Origin: Blautia faecis
GTDB lineage: Bacteria > Bacillota > Clostridia > Lachnospirales > Lachnospiraceae
Assembly: GCF_020554845.1 (NCBI RefSeq)
Contig: NZ_JAJCIA010000016.1
Span: 1 to 64,000 of the forward strand
Length of the DNA: 64,000 bases
Direction: 5' to 3'
The notes below the pieces were generated by a model. That model was given only the letters and a program-made list of their open reading frames with translations. It made no database searches and had not been told where the DNA came from. This document shows positions 53,355 through 62,457 of this stretch, in pieces; position 1 is the stretch's first letter, and each line of letters begins with the position of its first letter. Made by a program: the position numbers and the translations under genes.

Positions 53355-53982
53355 AAAATTAATCAAACAGCATGAGAAAGAAGGAAAGGTTCCCAGACTT
53401 TTTCTTCATGCATGCTGTGCGCCATGCAGCAGTTATGTCCTGGAATATCTTTCCAGGTTTTTTTCTGTTACAGTATTTTTTTATAACCCCAATATTTCTC
53501 CCAAGGAGGAATATGAGAAGCGGGTGGCAGAAATCCGCAGGCTGATCAGCGAGATGAAGTTTCTTCATCCAGTCGCTCTGGTGGAAGGAGAGTATAGACC
53601 AGAGGATTTTTATGTCATGGCAAAAGGAATGGAGGATGTACCGGAGGGAGGAGAACGATGTTTCAAATGTTATCGGCTTCGAATGGAGGCAGCAGCAAAG
53701 CTGGCTCAGGAGGGCGGATATGATTATTTTACCACCACACTTTCCATCAGTCCTTTAAAAAATGCGGGAAAGATCAATGAGATAGGCCAGGAACTTGCAC
53801 AAATCTATAAAGTGGAGCATCTTCCGTCTGATTTCAAGAAAAAGAACGGATATAAGCGGTCTATAGAACTTTCCCATGAATATGGGCTGTATCGGCAGAA
53901 TTATTGCGGGTGTGTGTTTTCTAAGCGGGAGAGCATGGAGCGGGAAAAGCAGAAACAACAGAGCTGCATGGACTGTCAGTGA
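53314..53982 (+). CDS. queH: Epoxyqueuosine reductase QueH
   Basis: 222 residues from a GTG at 53314; the true start could be a few codons later since no good ribosome site is seen. QueH carries out the last step of queuosine synthesis in tRNA. Conserved cysteines for the iron-sulfur cluster and metal are visible: ACCAPC (Cys34, Cys35, Cys38), ERCFKCYRLRM and NYCGCVFS. Overlaps psd by 41 bases. Confidence 0.9.
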   Translation: MRELANVNYQKELEKLIKQHEKEGKVPRLFLHACCAPCSSYVLEYLSRFFSVTVFFYNPNISPKEEYEKRVAEIRRLISEMKFLHPVALVEGEYRPEDFYVMAKGMEDVPEGGERCFKCYRLRMEAAAKLAQEGGYDYFTTTLSISPLKNAGKINEIGQELAQIYKVEHLPSDFKKKNGYKRSIELSHEYGLYRQNYCGCVFSKRESMEREKQKQQSCMDCQ

Positions 53983-54096
53983 AACCATCTGATATTTTGC
54001 AAACAATAGTGCAGAGTCATGCACTTGCATGAATTTTGTGCATTGCAAAACGGTTTGATGCAGTAATGTATAGCGAAAATCATAATGAAAGACTCT

Positions 54097-54124
54097 TTGC
54101 AATTAGCAGAAAGTGTGATAAACT
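54097..54124 (+). promoter_or_regulatory. Possible promoter for argH
   Basis: TTGCAA and TAAACT spaced by 16 bases, about 150 bases before the start. The 289-base gap 53983-54271 holds no gene; it includes ATGCAC ... GTGCAT inverted words near 54020-54045. Confidence 0.4.
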
Positions 54125-54271
54125 AGCACTTGATTGTAGTAAAGTTAGAAAGAATTTGTAAGGTTCCTATGATACTTCAAAGTGTATTTCTGTAAAATTC
54201 TTAAGCATCTTGCTTTTGGAATAAAAATATTGAAAAATTCGTGGAACTTTGCAGGAAATGAGGAGAAATAT

Positions 54272-55651
54272 ATGGCACAGCTTTGGGGCGGACGCTTCAC
54301 TAAGGAAACCGATAAACTGGTTTATAATTTTAATGCATCCATTTCATTTGACCAGAAATTTTATGAACAGGATATCCGTGGCAGCAAGGCACATGTAAAG
54401 ATGCTTGCAAAACAGGGGATTCTGACAGAGAAAGAGAGAGATCAGATATTAGAAGGACTGGAGGGAATCCTGGCAGATGTGAAAGCAGGCAGACTTGCAA
54501 TCACATCAGAATATGAGGATATCCACAGCTTTGTAGAGGCAAACCTGATCGACCGTATTGGTGATCCGGGTAAGAAGCTTCACACGGGAAGAAGCCGTAA
54601 TGACCAGGTTGCACTGGACATGAAGCTTTATGTGCGTGATGAAATCGATGAGATTGACCAGGAAATAAAATCACTGCTTGAGGCTCTTCAGAAGATCATG
54701 GAAGAGAATGTGCATACTTATATGCCTGGCTTTACCCATCTCCAGAAAGCCCAGCCAGTTACGCTGGCGCATCATGTGGGAGCATATTTTGAAATGTTCC
54801 GCCGTGACAGAGGCCGTCTGTTTGATATCCGCAAGAGAATGAACACCTGTCCTCTTGGCGCGGGAGCTCTTGCAGGAACTACCTATCCGCTGGACAGAGA
54901 ATACACTGCACAGCTTCTGGACTTTGATGAGCCAACCAGAAACAGTATGGACTCTGTATCTGACAGAGATTATGTGATTGAACTGTTGTCCGCACTTTCT
55001 ACGGTTATGATGCATCTCAGCCGTTTTTCCGAGGAGATTATTCTCTGGAATTCCAATGAGTACCGTTTTGTGGAAATCGATGATGCATACAGTACCGGAA
55101 GCAGTATTATGCCTCAGAAGAAGAACCCGGATATTGCTGAGCTGGTAAGAGGAAAAACAGGACGTGTTTATGGAGCACTAACATCAATTCTTACTACCAT
55201 GAAGGGAATTCCGCTGGCATACAATAAGGATATGCAGGAGGATAAGGAACTTACGTTTGATGCTATTGATACTGTGAAAGGTTGTCTTGCTCTTTTTACC
55301 GGCATGGTATCCACCATGCAGTTTAACAAGGCGAACATGGAAGCAAGCGCAAAGAATGGCTTTACCAATGCTACTGATGCGGCAGATTACCTGGTAAATC
55401 ATGGCGTGCCTTTCCGTGATGCACATGGAATCGTTGGGCAGCTGGTCCTGAAATGTATTGAAAAGGGAATTTCCCTGGATGAACTGTCCCTTGAAGAGTA
55501 TAAAGAAATCAGTCCTGTGTTTGAGCAGGATATTTATGAGGCTATCAGCATGAAGACCTGTGTGGAGAAACGTATGACTCTTGGAGCTCCCGGTCCGGAT
55601 GTGATGGAGCAGGTAATTGCCGGAAATAAAAAGTATCTGGAAGCGAACTGA
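54272..55651 (+). CDS. argH: Argininosuccinate lyase
   Basis: 459 residues from the ATG at 54272 (GAGGAG upstream), the usual start MAQLWGGRF; an upstream in-frame ATG adds 30 residues with no family match. Splits argininosuccinate into arginine and fumarate. Signatures HTGRSRNDQVALD (~108) and GSSIMPQKKNPD (~279, catalytic serine loop) are intact. argG is not next to it. Confidence 0.96.
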   Translation: MAQLWGGRFTKETDKLVYNFNASISFDQKFYEQDIRGSKAHVKMLAKQGILTEKERDQILEGLEGILADVKAGRLAITSEYEDIHSFVEANLIDRIGDPGKKLHTGRSRNDQVALDMKLYVRDEIDEIDQEIKSLLEALQKIMEENVHTYMPGFTHLQKAQPVTLAHHVGAYFEMFRRDRGRLFDIRKRMNTCPLGAGALAGTTYPLDREYTAQLLDFDEPTRNSMDSVSDRDYVIELLSALSTVMMHLSRFSEEIILWNSNEYRFVEIDDAYSTGSSIMPQKKNPDIAELVRGKTGRVYGALTSILTTMKGIPLAYNKDMQEDKELTFDAIDTVKGCLALFTGMVSTMQFNKANMEASAKNGFTNATDAADYLVNHGVPFRDAHGIVGQLVLKCIEKGISLDELSLEEYKEISPVFEQDIYEAISMKTCVEKRMTLGAPGPDVMEQVIAGNKKYLEAN

Positions 55652-55659
55652 AAAGAGGA

Positions 55660-55695
55660 CACATCTTGCAGAAAGCCTTTTTCAAATATGCTCTG
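55660..55695 (+). repeat. End fragment of the 164-bp element after argH
   Basis: CATCTTGCAGAAAGCCTTTT and CAAATATGCTCT match the right end of full copies, nine bases past the argH stop. Confidence 0.75.
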
Positions 55696-55796
55696 GGCAG
55701 TTCGGTGGAAAGTAACGAAAGAATCTTGTTTTATAGGATTTTTTTGGTAAATCAGATAAATTTATTGCTTTAATATGATAAAATTTAAGAAAGTAC

Positions 55797-55825
55797 TTGC
55801 ATTTTCTCAGAACATGGTATAGTAT
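55797..55825 (+). promoter_or_regulatory. Promoter of asd
   Basis: TTGCAT and TAGTAT spaced by 17 bases, about 50 bases before the start. Confidence 0.6.
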
Positions 55826-55874
55826 GTCATAGAAATACACATGTACGCAGAGGAAAGAATGAGGAGAGAATATT

Positions 55875-56960
55875 ATGAGTGAAAAGCTTAGAGTTGGTAT
55901 TTTAGGTGCTACCGGAATGGTGGGTCAGAGATTTATTTCCCTGTTAGAGAATCATCCATGGTTTGAAGTTGTAACTGTTGCAGCAAGTCCGAGAAGTGCT
56001 GGAAAGACTTACGAGGACGCTGTAGGAGGCAGATGGAAAATGGATACTCCAATGCCGGAAACAGTGAAAAAGCTTGTTGTTATGAATGTAAATGAGGTAG
56101 AGAAAGTTGCGTCAACTGTCGACTTTGTATTCTCTGCTGTAGATATGTCCAAGGACGAGATTAAAGCCATCGAGGAAGCATATGCCAAGACTGAGACACC
56201 AGTTGTTTCCAACAACAGTGCCCATAGATGGACACCTGATGTGCCGATGGTAATTCCGGAAATCAATCCAGAGCATTTCGAAGTTATCAAACATCAGAAA
56301 GAGCGTCTGGGAACAAAGAGAGGTTTCATCGCTGTTAAGCCAAACTGTTCTATTCAGAGCTATGCACCTGCACTTACTGCATGGAAAGAATTTGAGCCAT
56401 ATGAAGTAGTTGCTACTACATATCAGGCAATTTCCGGAGCTGGAAAAACATTTAAGGACTGGCCGGAAATGGAGCATAACATCATTCCATATATTGGTGG
56501 CGAGGAAGAAAAGAGCGAGAAAGAGCCACTTCGTATCTGGGGTAAAGTTGAGGACGGCGTGATTGTTCCGGCGAAAGAGCCTGTTATCACATGTCAGTGC
56601 GTTCGTGTGCCGATCCTGAATGGACACACTGCAGCTGCATTTGTAAAATTCAGAAAGAAACCTACGAAAGAGCAGCTTGTAAAAGCACTTGTAGAGTTCA
56701 AGGGAGTTCCTCAGGAACTGAATCTTCCAAGCGCACCGAAGCAGTTCATTCAGTATCTTGAGGAGGATAATCGTCCACAGGTTACAGAGGATGTGAACTT
56801 CGAGAACGGAATGGGCGTATCAATCGGAAGACTTCGCGAGGATACTGTTTACGATTGGAAGTTCATTGGACTTTCCCACAACACTGTAAGAGGTGCTGCA
56901 GGTGGTGCTGTTCTTTGCGCAGAGACATTGAAGGCGCAGGGATATATCCAGGCGAAATAA
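55875..56960 (+). CDS. asd: Aspartate-semialdehyde dehydrogenase
   Basis: 361 residues, the archaeal/fungal-type group as judged by length and by the PNCSIQSY catalytic motif (Cys158). NADP loop GATGMVGQRF at the N-terminus. Makes aspartate semialdehyde for lysine, threonine and methionine; metA and the lysine riboswitch elsewhere in the window belong to the same pathway family. GAGGAGAG lies before the ATG. Confidence 0.95.
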   Translation: MSEKLRVGILGATGMVGQRFISLLENHPWFEVVTVAASPRSAGKTYEDAVGGRWKMDTPMPETVKKLVVMNVNEVEKVASTVDFVFSAVDMSKDEIKAIEEAYAKTETPVVSNNSAHRWTPDVPMVIPEINPEHFEVIKHQKERLGTKRGFIAVKPNCSIQSYAPALTAWKEFEPYEVVATTYQAISGAGKTFKDWPEMEHNIIPYIGGEEEKSEKEPLRIWGKVEDGVIVPAKEPVITCQCVRVPILNGHTAAAFVKFRKKPTKEQLVKALVEFKGVPQELNLPSAPKQFIQYLEEDNRPQVTEDVNFENGMGVSIGRLREDTVYDWKFIGLSHNTVRGAAGGAVLCAETLKAQGYIQAK

Positions 56961-56981
56961 ATTGAAGAGTGAATAAATGCA

Positions 56982-57020
56982 GGGAGAATGCTGCCGGATG
57001 TGGTGGCATTCTCCCTTTTT
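56982..57020 (+). terminator. Terminator of asd
   Basis: A perfect 10-bp hairpin GGGAGAATGC / GCATTCTCCC followed by TTTTT. Confidence 0.9.
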
Positions 57021-57025
57021 GGGAT

Positions 57026-57156
57026 TGCCGGCAATCAGCACGCCCCACTTTGTGGTAGATTTCACTCGAATTCGTCTGCCGTAGCCCGTTACGGCAGACG
57101 AATTCGAGTGAAATCTACCGCAAATTGTGACGTACATCTTGCACCTTTTTCAAGAA
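57026..57156. repeat. Rearranged 164-bp element with a perfect 30-bp palindrome
   Basis: The outer parts (CAGCACGCCCCACTTTG; CAAATTGTGACGTACATCTTG) match the full copies. The core is a perfect inverted repeat, arms 57054-57083 and 57090-57119 around GCCCGT. In normal copies the two sides of the core differ, so here one side seems to have been copied over the other. Confidence 0.85.
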
Positions 57157-57193
57157 TAGTAGCAGATAAACAACTAAAATAAAAAACTGACCG

Positions 57194-57222
57194 TTTACGA
57201 TAGGGGAGATTCATGTTAAAAT
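57194..57222 (+). promoter_or_regulatory. Promoter of selD
   Basis: TTTACG and TAAAAT spaced by 17 bases. The transcript would begin near 57229 and include the whole repeat element 57234-57397. Confidence 0.5.
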
Positions 57223-57233
57223 AGATAGCACGT

Positions 57234-57397
57234 TAGAGCCTGTTTGAAAAATCATTCCCGCAATATGCACGCCCCACTTTGCGGGAGATTTCACCCGAAT
57301 TCGATTGCCGTAGCCCGCTACGGCGCCCTCATCCGGGCAAAATTTCCCACAAATTGTGACGCACATCTTGCAGAAAGCCTTTTTCAAACACGCTCTA
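57234..57397 (+). repeat. 164-bp inverted-repeat element, full copy in the selD leader
   Basis: Same length and orientation as 22851-23014. Terminal 18-base repeats differ at only one position. As RNA it would fold into a long hairpin directly before the selD ribosome site, which begins nine bases past its end. Confidence 0.9.
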
Positions 57398-57418
57398 GAA
57401 CTGACAGGAGGTGAGTCC

Positions 57419-58567
57419 ATGAGCGACAGAGAGCGAATCCGCCTTACCCAGTATTCTCATACATCTGGCTGAGCGGCGAAAGTAGGTCCGGGGACCCTTG
57501 CCCAGGTTCTGGGTAAGCTGCCGAAGTTTTATGATTCGAATTTACTGGTCGGAACGGAATCTTCCGACGATGCTGCTGTATATCGTATATCTGATGATCT
57601 GGCCATGATCCAGACCGTGGATTTTTTTACACCGATCGTGGACGATCCTTATACTTTCGGACAGATCGCAGCGGCAAATGCGTTAAGTGATGTGTATGCT
57701 ATGGGTGGAGAGCCTAAGCTGGCATTGAATATTGCAGCCTTTCCTAATTGTCTTGATCCGGAGATTCTGGGCGAGATTCTGCGGGGAGGTGCAGACAAGG
57801 TAATGGAGGCTGGTGCTTCTCTTGCGGGAGGACACACGATTCAGGACGATGAGCCGAAATATGGCTTGTGCGTTACCGGATTTGTAAATCCTGCCTCAAT
57901 GTGGAAAAATATTGGAGCAGAGACCGGAGATGTTCTGATCCTTACCAAGCCTCTTGGAACCGGAATTCTTTCTACTGCAGTGAAAGGAGAGATGGCATCT
58001 GAGGAAGAGACTGCCTATGCAGCTTCTGTGATGGCGACTTTGAACAGGTATGCCAGAGATAAAGTGGCAGATCTGCAGATTCATGCCTGCACGGATGTAA
58101 CAGGTTTTGGTCTTGCCGGACATGCCCTGGAAATGGCGAAGGGAAGTGGGAAGACCCTTTGTATTTCTCTTGGTTCCCTGCCGATTATGAAAGGAGCACT
58201 TGACTATGCTTCTATGGGATTTATTCCTGTAGGTGCATACCGCAATCGGGAATTTGCAGGGGGAGAGTGCGAGTTTTCATGGAAGAATCACAGTGGGGAA
58301 AGCAGTGAGAATTTCTGGCTGGAAAAGACCAGGTGTGAAGCTGTGGAAAATGAAACAGGCAGAAGTGAAACCATCATAAATGAAGCAGAGCTTGCTGCCC
58401 GTGAGGATATAGTATTTGACCCGCAGACTTCCGGAGGGCTTCTCCTGAGTATAGATTCTCAGGATGCGGGCAAGGCAATTAGTCGACTGTCTTCTCTGTC
58501 GCTTCCCTGTGCTGTGATTGGACGGGTAATTAATTTACAAAAGAAACATCTTGTTTTTGTGAAATAG
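57419..58567 (+). CDS. selD: Selenide, water dikinase (selenoprotein, UGA = selenocysteine)
   Basis: 382 residues when the in-frame TGA at 57470-57472 is read as selenocysteine. SelD makes selenophosphate, the selenium donor for selenocysteine and selenouridine. The ATG at 57419 has AGGAGG seven bases upstream. The N-terminus ends HTSG-Sec18-AAK21-VGPGTL; in E. coli the equivalent pair is Cys17 and Lys20. The reading frame is open on both sides of the TGA, and a SECIS-like hairpin follows. The rest is intact: VDFFTPIVDDPYTFG, HTIQDDEPKYG, DVTGFGLAGHALEM, FDPQTSGGLL. A ~30-residue insertion near residue 285 is unusual. An annotation that stops at TGA would begin at the ATG 57605 and lose the active site. 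Confidence 0.93.
57470..57523 (+). promoter_or_regulatory. Bacterial SECIS-like element in selD
   Basis: Directly after the UGA, CGGC (57474-57477) can pair with GCCG (57520-57523). A compact hairpin AGGTC-loop-GACCCT begins 11 bases past the UGA, where bacterial SelB recognises its stem-loop. A third stem CCCAG / CTGGG lies at 57501-57513. Confidence 0.7.
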
Positions 58568-58598
58568 TTCCTAATTGATAAAAAATTATCAACTTCTA

Positions 58599-58627
58599 TT
58601 GTGAAAAATACATCAAAGTGTTATAAT
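58599..58627 (+). promoter_or_regulatory. Promoter of the FNT transporter gene
   Basis: TTGTGA and a perfect TATAAT spaced by 17 bases, 28 bases before the start codon. Confidence 0.7.
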
Positions 58628-58655
58628 TGTAAAAAACAATACGGAGGTGTTTTTT

Positions 58656-59411
58656 ATGAACTATGAAGATGTGCAAAAACTTTCAAACGCAGCCAAAAAC
58701 AAAATCGGGCTGCTGAACGGCAATTTCCTGAAGTACTTTCTTCGGGCTGTAATGGCTGGTTTCTTTATTGATGTGGCAGTTATTTACAGCAATGTTATAG
58801 GAAGTGTATTTTCAGGATCAGATCCTGCCTGGGGCAAGTTTCTTGGAGCTGTAGTGTTCTCCATTGCTGTTCTTCTGATCAGCCTGGTTGGCGGCGAGCT
58901 GTTTACCGGTAATAACATGGTAATGGCATTCGGCGCCTTCGACAAGAGTGTATCCTGGGGGGATGCAGGCAAGGTATGGCTGGTAAGCTACCTTGGCAAT
59001 TTCGTTGGATGTGCAATTATGGCACTTCTTTTTGTAGGAGCAGGTGCATCCGGCTCAGCAGATTATTTCGCAGGCTTTATTAACAACAAGCTGACGATCC
59101 CTATGGGACAGATGTTCATGCGTGCAATTTTGTGTAACTTCTTCGTATGTCTTGGTGTACTCTGCGGAATTAAGCTGAAAAGTGAAACCGGTAAATTCCT
59201 TATGATCGTAATGTGTATCTCTGCATTCGTTTTCAGCGGATTTGAGCACTGCATTGCAAACATGGGAATTTTTGTAGTAAGCCTTGGTCTGGTAGATGGC
59301 CTTTCCGTTGGTCTCATGCTGAAGAGTATGCTGATCGTAACCATTGGAAATATGGTGGGAGGTGCTCTTTTACTGGCATGGCCATTAAGAAAGATGAGCG
59401 CAGATAAATAA
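58656..59411 (+). CDS. Formate/nitrite transporter family protein
   Basis: 251 residues from the ATG at 58656 (GGAGG eight bases upstream). Six membrane helices of the FNT channel family; GGELFTGNNMVMAFGAFD (~75) and GNFVGCAIMALL (~112) are the typical pore-lining regions. Moves formate, nitrite or a similar small anion; which one is not clear from sequence. topB starts one base after the stop. Confidence 0.9.
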   Translation: MNYEDVQKLSNAAKNKIGLLNGNFLKYFLRAVMAGFFIDVAVIYSNVIGSVFSGSDPAWGKFLGAVVFSIAVLLISLVGGELFTGNNMVMAFGAFDKSVSWGDAGKVWLVSYLGNFVGCAIMALLFVGAGASGSADYFAGFINNKLTIPMGQMFMRAILCNFFVCLGVLCGIKLKSETGKFLMIVMCISAFVFSGFEHCIANMGIFVVSLGLVDGLSVGLMLKSMLIVTIGNMVGGALLLAWPLRKMSADK

Positions 59412-59412
59412 T

Positions 59413-61473
59413 ATGTCAAAAGCTTTATACATAGCAGAGAAGCCCAGCGTGGCTCAGGAATTTGCGAAAGCTTTAAAATCTGGCGGACAAAGACGGGATG
59501 GCTATATCGAGTCTGATACTTGCGTGGTGACCTGGTGTGTGGGACATCTGGTCACCATGAGCTATCCTGAGAAATATGATATGAAATACAAAAGGTGGAG
59601 TTTAGATACCCTGCCTTTTTTGCCGCATGATTTTAAATACGAAGTGATACCTGGCGTGGAAAAACAGTTCCAGATCGTGAAAGGGCTTTTAAACAGACCT
59701 GATATTGATACCATTTATGTGTGTACCGACTCTGGGCGTGAAGGTGAATATATTTACCGCCTGGTAGCACAGATGGCGGGAGTGAAGGACAGGACGCAGA
59801 AGCGTGTGTGGATCGACTCCCAGACTGAAGAAGAGATTCTTCGGGGAATCCGTGAGGCAAAGGACATCTCAGAATATGATAACCTTGCCGCAGCCGCCTA
59901 TCTTCGGGCAAAAGAAGATTATCTGATGGGAATTAATTTCTCACGTGTACTGACTTTGCGTTATGGAAACAGCGTAACCAATTATCTTGGAGGCAAATAC
60001 CAGGCAATTTCCGTTGGACGGGTTATGACCTGTGTCCTTGGGATGGTAGTTCGCCGCGAGCGGGAAATCCGCGCATTTGTGAAAACACCTTTTTACAGAG
60101 TTGTGAGCAGCATTGCTCTTGAAGGAGAAAGCTTTGAAGGAGAGTGGAGAGCTGTAGAAGGCAGCCGCTATTTCCAGTCCCCTGTTTTATATAAAGAAAA
60201 TGGTTTTAAGAAAAAAGAAGATGCCCAGAAGCTGATCTGTGAATTAAGTACACAGCAGCCTCTTATATGTACGGTGGAGAAGATTGAGCGAAAGAAGGAA
60301 AATAAGAATCCGCCTCTTCTGTTTAATCTGGCAGAGCTTCAGAATGTCTGTTCCAAACTGTTCAAGATCAGTCCGGATGAGACTCTTTCCATTGTGCAGG
60401 ATCTTTATGAAAAGAAACTGGTCACATATCCCAGAACAGATGCCAGAGTTTTATCGACAGCTGTGGCAAAGGAGATTTATAAGAATATTTCCGGGCTTCG
60501 GAATTATCCTCAGGCCGGGGAAGCTGCGCAAGGTGCGTTAGAGCTTGGCGCATACAAAAATATCGCGAAGACACGTTACACCAATGACAAACAGATTACA
60601 GACCATTATGCTATTATTCCTACTGGCCAGGGACTTGGCGCACTAAAGGGACTTTCTCTGACAGCACAGCGGGTGTATGAGACGATTGTGAGACGATTTT
60701 TAAGCATTTTTTATCCACCGGCTGTTTATCAGAAGGTAAGCCTTGTGACGAAAATGGAGAATGAATCTTTCTTTTCTTCTTTTAAAGTTTTGCTTAGTGA
60801 AGGGTATCTGAAGATTGCTGCAAATTCTTTTGCAAAAAAGAGTATGGCAGAAGTTTCCGGAAAAACTCCCGAAAGTGAAGGAGAAGGTGAGGTTTCCTGC
60901 GACGAAGCTTTGTTAGCTGCATTGCAGAAACTGAAAAAGGGTGATATACTAAACATAAATGGTCTTGGTATCAAGGAAGGAGAGACATCTCCACCGAAAC
61001 GATACAATTCCGGTTCTATGATCCTGGCAATGGAGAATGCAGGCCAGCTGATCGAGGATGAGGATCTTCGTTCACAGATCAAGGGAAGCGGAATTGGTAC
61101 CAGCGCCACCAGAGCAGAGATTTTGAAGAAGCTGTTTAATATCAGATATCTGTCTCTGAATAAGAAAACCCAGGTGATCACACCTACCCTTCAGGGGGAA
61201 ATGATTTATGATGTGGTAAACTGTTCTATCCGTCAGCTTCTGAACCCGGAACTGACTGCCAGCTGGGAGAAGGGACTTACCTATGTAGCAGAGGGATCTA
61301 TTACAGAGCAGGAATATATGGATAAGCTGGAGCACTTTGTAAGGATTCGTACCAAACAGGTGGAGGACAGTCATTTTCAGTATGCGCTGAGGCAGTTTTT
61401 TGATGCAGCTGCGCAGTTTTATAAGAAGCCGGAGCGGGAAACTGCTATGAAAAAAAGGCAGAACACGCTCTGA
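59413..61473 (+). CDS. topB: DNA topoisomerase III (type IA)
   Basis: 686 residues. TOPRIM domain at ~3-145 with AEKPSVAQEFAKAL and CTDSGREGEYIYR. The catalytic tyrosine is Tyr339 in VTYPRTDAR. Relaxes and decatenates DNA. Length and motif set are those of chromosomal Clostridial TopB. No clear Shine-Dalgarno; coupling to the FNT gene (start one base after the stop) probably drives translation. Confidence 0.95.
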   Translation: MSKALYIAEKPSVAQEFAKALKSGGQRRDGYIESDTCVVTWCVGHLVTMSYPEKYDMKYKRWSLDTLPFLPHDFKYEVIPGVEKQFQIVKGLLNRPDIDTIYVCTDSGREGEYIYRLVAQMAGVKDRTQKRVWIDSQTEEEILRGIREAKDISEYDNLAAAAYLRAKEDYLMGINFSRVLTLRYGNSVTNYLGGKYQAISVGRVMTCVLGMVVRREREIRAFVKTPFYRVVSSIALEGESFEGEWRAVEGSRYFQSPVLYKENGFKKKEDAQKLICELSTQQPLICTVEKIERKKENKNPPLLFNLAELQNVCSKLFKISPDETLSIVQDLYEKKLVTYPRTDARVLSTAVAKEIYKNISGLRNYPQAGEAAQGALELGAYKNIAKTRYTNDKQITDHYAIIPTGQGLGALKGLSLTAQRVYETIVRRFLSIFYPPAVYQKVSLVTKMENESFFSSFKVLLSEGYLKIAANSFAKKSMAEVSGKTPESEGEGEVSCDEALLAALQKLKKGDILNINGLGIKEGETSPPKRYNSGSMILAMENAGQLIEDEDLRSQIKGSGIGTSATRAEILKKLFNIRYLSLNKKTQVITPTLQGEMIYDVVNCSIRQLLNPELTASWEKGLTYVAEGSITEQEYMDKLEHFVRIRTKQVEDSHFQYALRQFFDAAAQFYKKPERETAMKKRQNTL

Positions 61474-61534
61474 TACAGATTTGGGAATAAAGGAAATCAT
61501 TCATTAAATTAGATTTATATGAGGAGGATGTATT

Positions 61535-62203
61535 ATGTTAAAAGATTTTACCATCGCAAACATGCTGGATATGACCCAGACCATCGCAGGAGAGCTTTTC
61601 CAGGGGAAAACCTATCCGTGGGAAGTTCTTCCGGAGATTGGTGATTTCATTGTGAAATTGGGAAAAACATTGGATCCAGATGAATATGACTATCTGGAGG
61701 GGAATATCTGGATTGCGAAATCTGCCAAGGTTGCACCTACCGCCTGCATTAACGGACCAGCCATCATCGGCAAGAATACAGAAGTGCGCCACTGTGCATT
61801 TATCCGCGGCAAAGCTCTTGTAGGAGAGGGCTGTGTAGTGGGAAACTCCACAGAGCTTAAGAATGTAGTCCTTTTTAACAATGTGCAGGTTCCCCATTAC
61901 AATTATGTAGGAGACGCTGTACTGGGTTACAAATCCCATATGGGTGCAGGTTCCATCTGCTCCAATGTAAAGTCAGACAAGAAACTGGTTGTTGTAAAAG
62001 ACGGCGAGGAGAAGATTGAGACAGGACTTAAGAAGTTTGGTGCCATGCTGGCAGATCATGTAGAAGTTGGCTGTGGTTCGGTTCTGAATCCGGGAACTGT
62101 GATTGGAAGAAACACTAACATTTATCCGCTTTCTCCAGTACGTGGATGCGTTCCGGCAAACAGCATTTATAAGAATAAAGACGAGATTGTAACAAAGAAT
62201 TAA
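61535..62203 (+). CDS. Left-handed beta-helix (hexapeptide repeat) transferase-like protein
   Basis: 222 residues. Residues ~60-215 show hexapeptide repeats (IWIAKSAKVAPTACINGPAIIGKNTEVRHCAFIRG in outline; VGCGSVLNPGTVIGRNTNIYP). This resembles the acyltransferase half of GlmU, often annotated as UDP-N-acetylglucosamine pyrophosphorylase-related, but no nucleotidyltransferase domain is present. Substrate unknown. GAGGAGG lies before the ATG. Confidence 0.82.
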   Translation: MLKDFTIANMLDMTQTIAGELFQGKTYPWEVLPEIGDFIVKLGKTLDPDEYDYLEGNIWIAKSAKVAPTACINGPAIIGKNTEVRHCAFIRGKALVGEGCVVGNSTELKNVVLFNNVQVPHYNYVGDAVLGYKSHMGAGSICSNVKSDKKLVVVKDGEEKIETGLKKFGAMLADHVEVGCGSVLNPGTVIGRNTNIYPLSPVRGCVPANSIYKNKDEIVTKN

Positions 62204-62205
62204 AC

Positions 62206-62369
62206 TAGAGCGTGTTTGAAAAAGGCTTTCTGCAAGATGTGCGTCACAATTTGTGGGAGATTTCGCCCGGATGAGGGCGCCGTAGCGGGCTACGGCAACC
62301 GAATTCGGGTGAAATCTCCCGCAAAGTGGGGCGTGCAGATTGCGGGAATGATTTTTCAAACAGGCTCTA
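62206..62369 (-). repeat. 164-bp inverted-repeat element, full copy, opposite orientation
   Basis: Begins TAGAGCGTGTTTGAAAAAGG and ends TTTTTCAAACAGGCTCTA, exactly the reverse of 57234-57397, three bases after the stop of the previous gene. CTAG flanks both ends. Confidence 0.92.
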
Positions 62370-62457
62370 GTATAATAAAATGGCTTGGCAGAAAATGAAT
62401 TCTGTCAAGCCGTTTTTTCTGGACATGTCCATAAATAATTTTTATATCATAGCTGTT

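Noticed and set aside
57473..58567. selD as a pseudogene with a nonsense mutation
   Set aside because: The stop is TGA exactly at the catalytic Cys/Sec position, with a hairpin after it and an intact frame on both sides, which fits selenocysteine better than decay.
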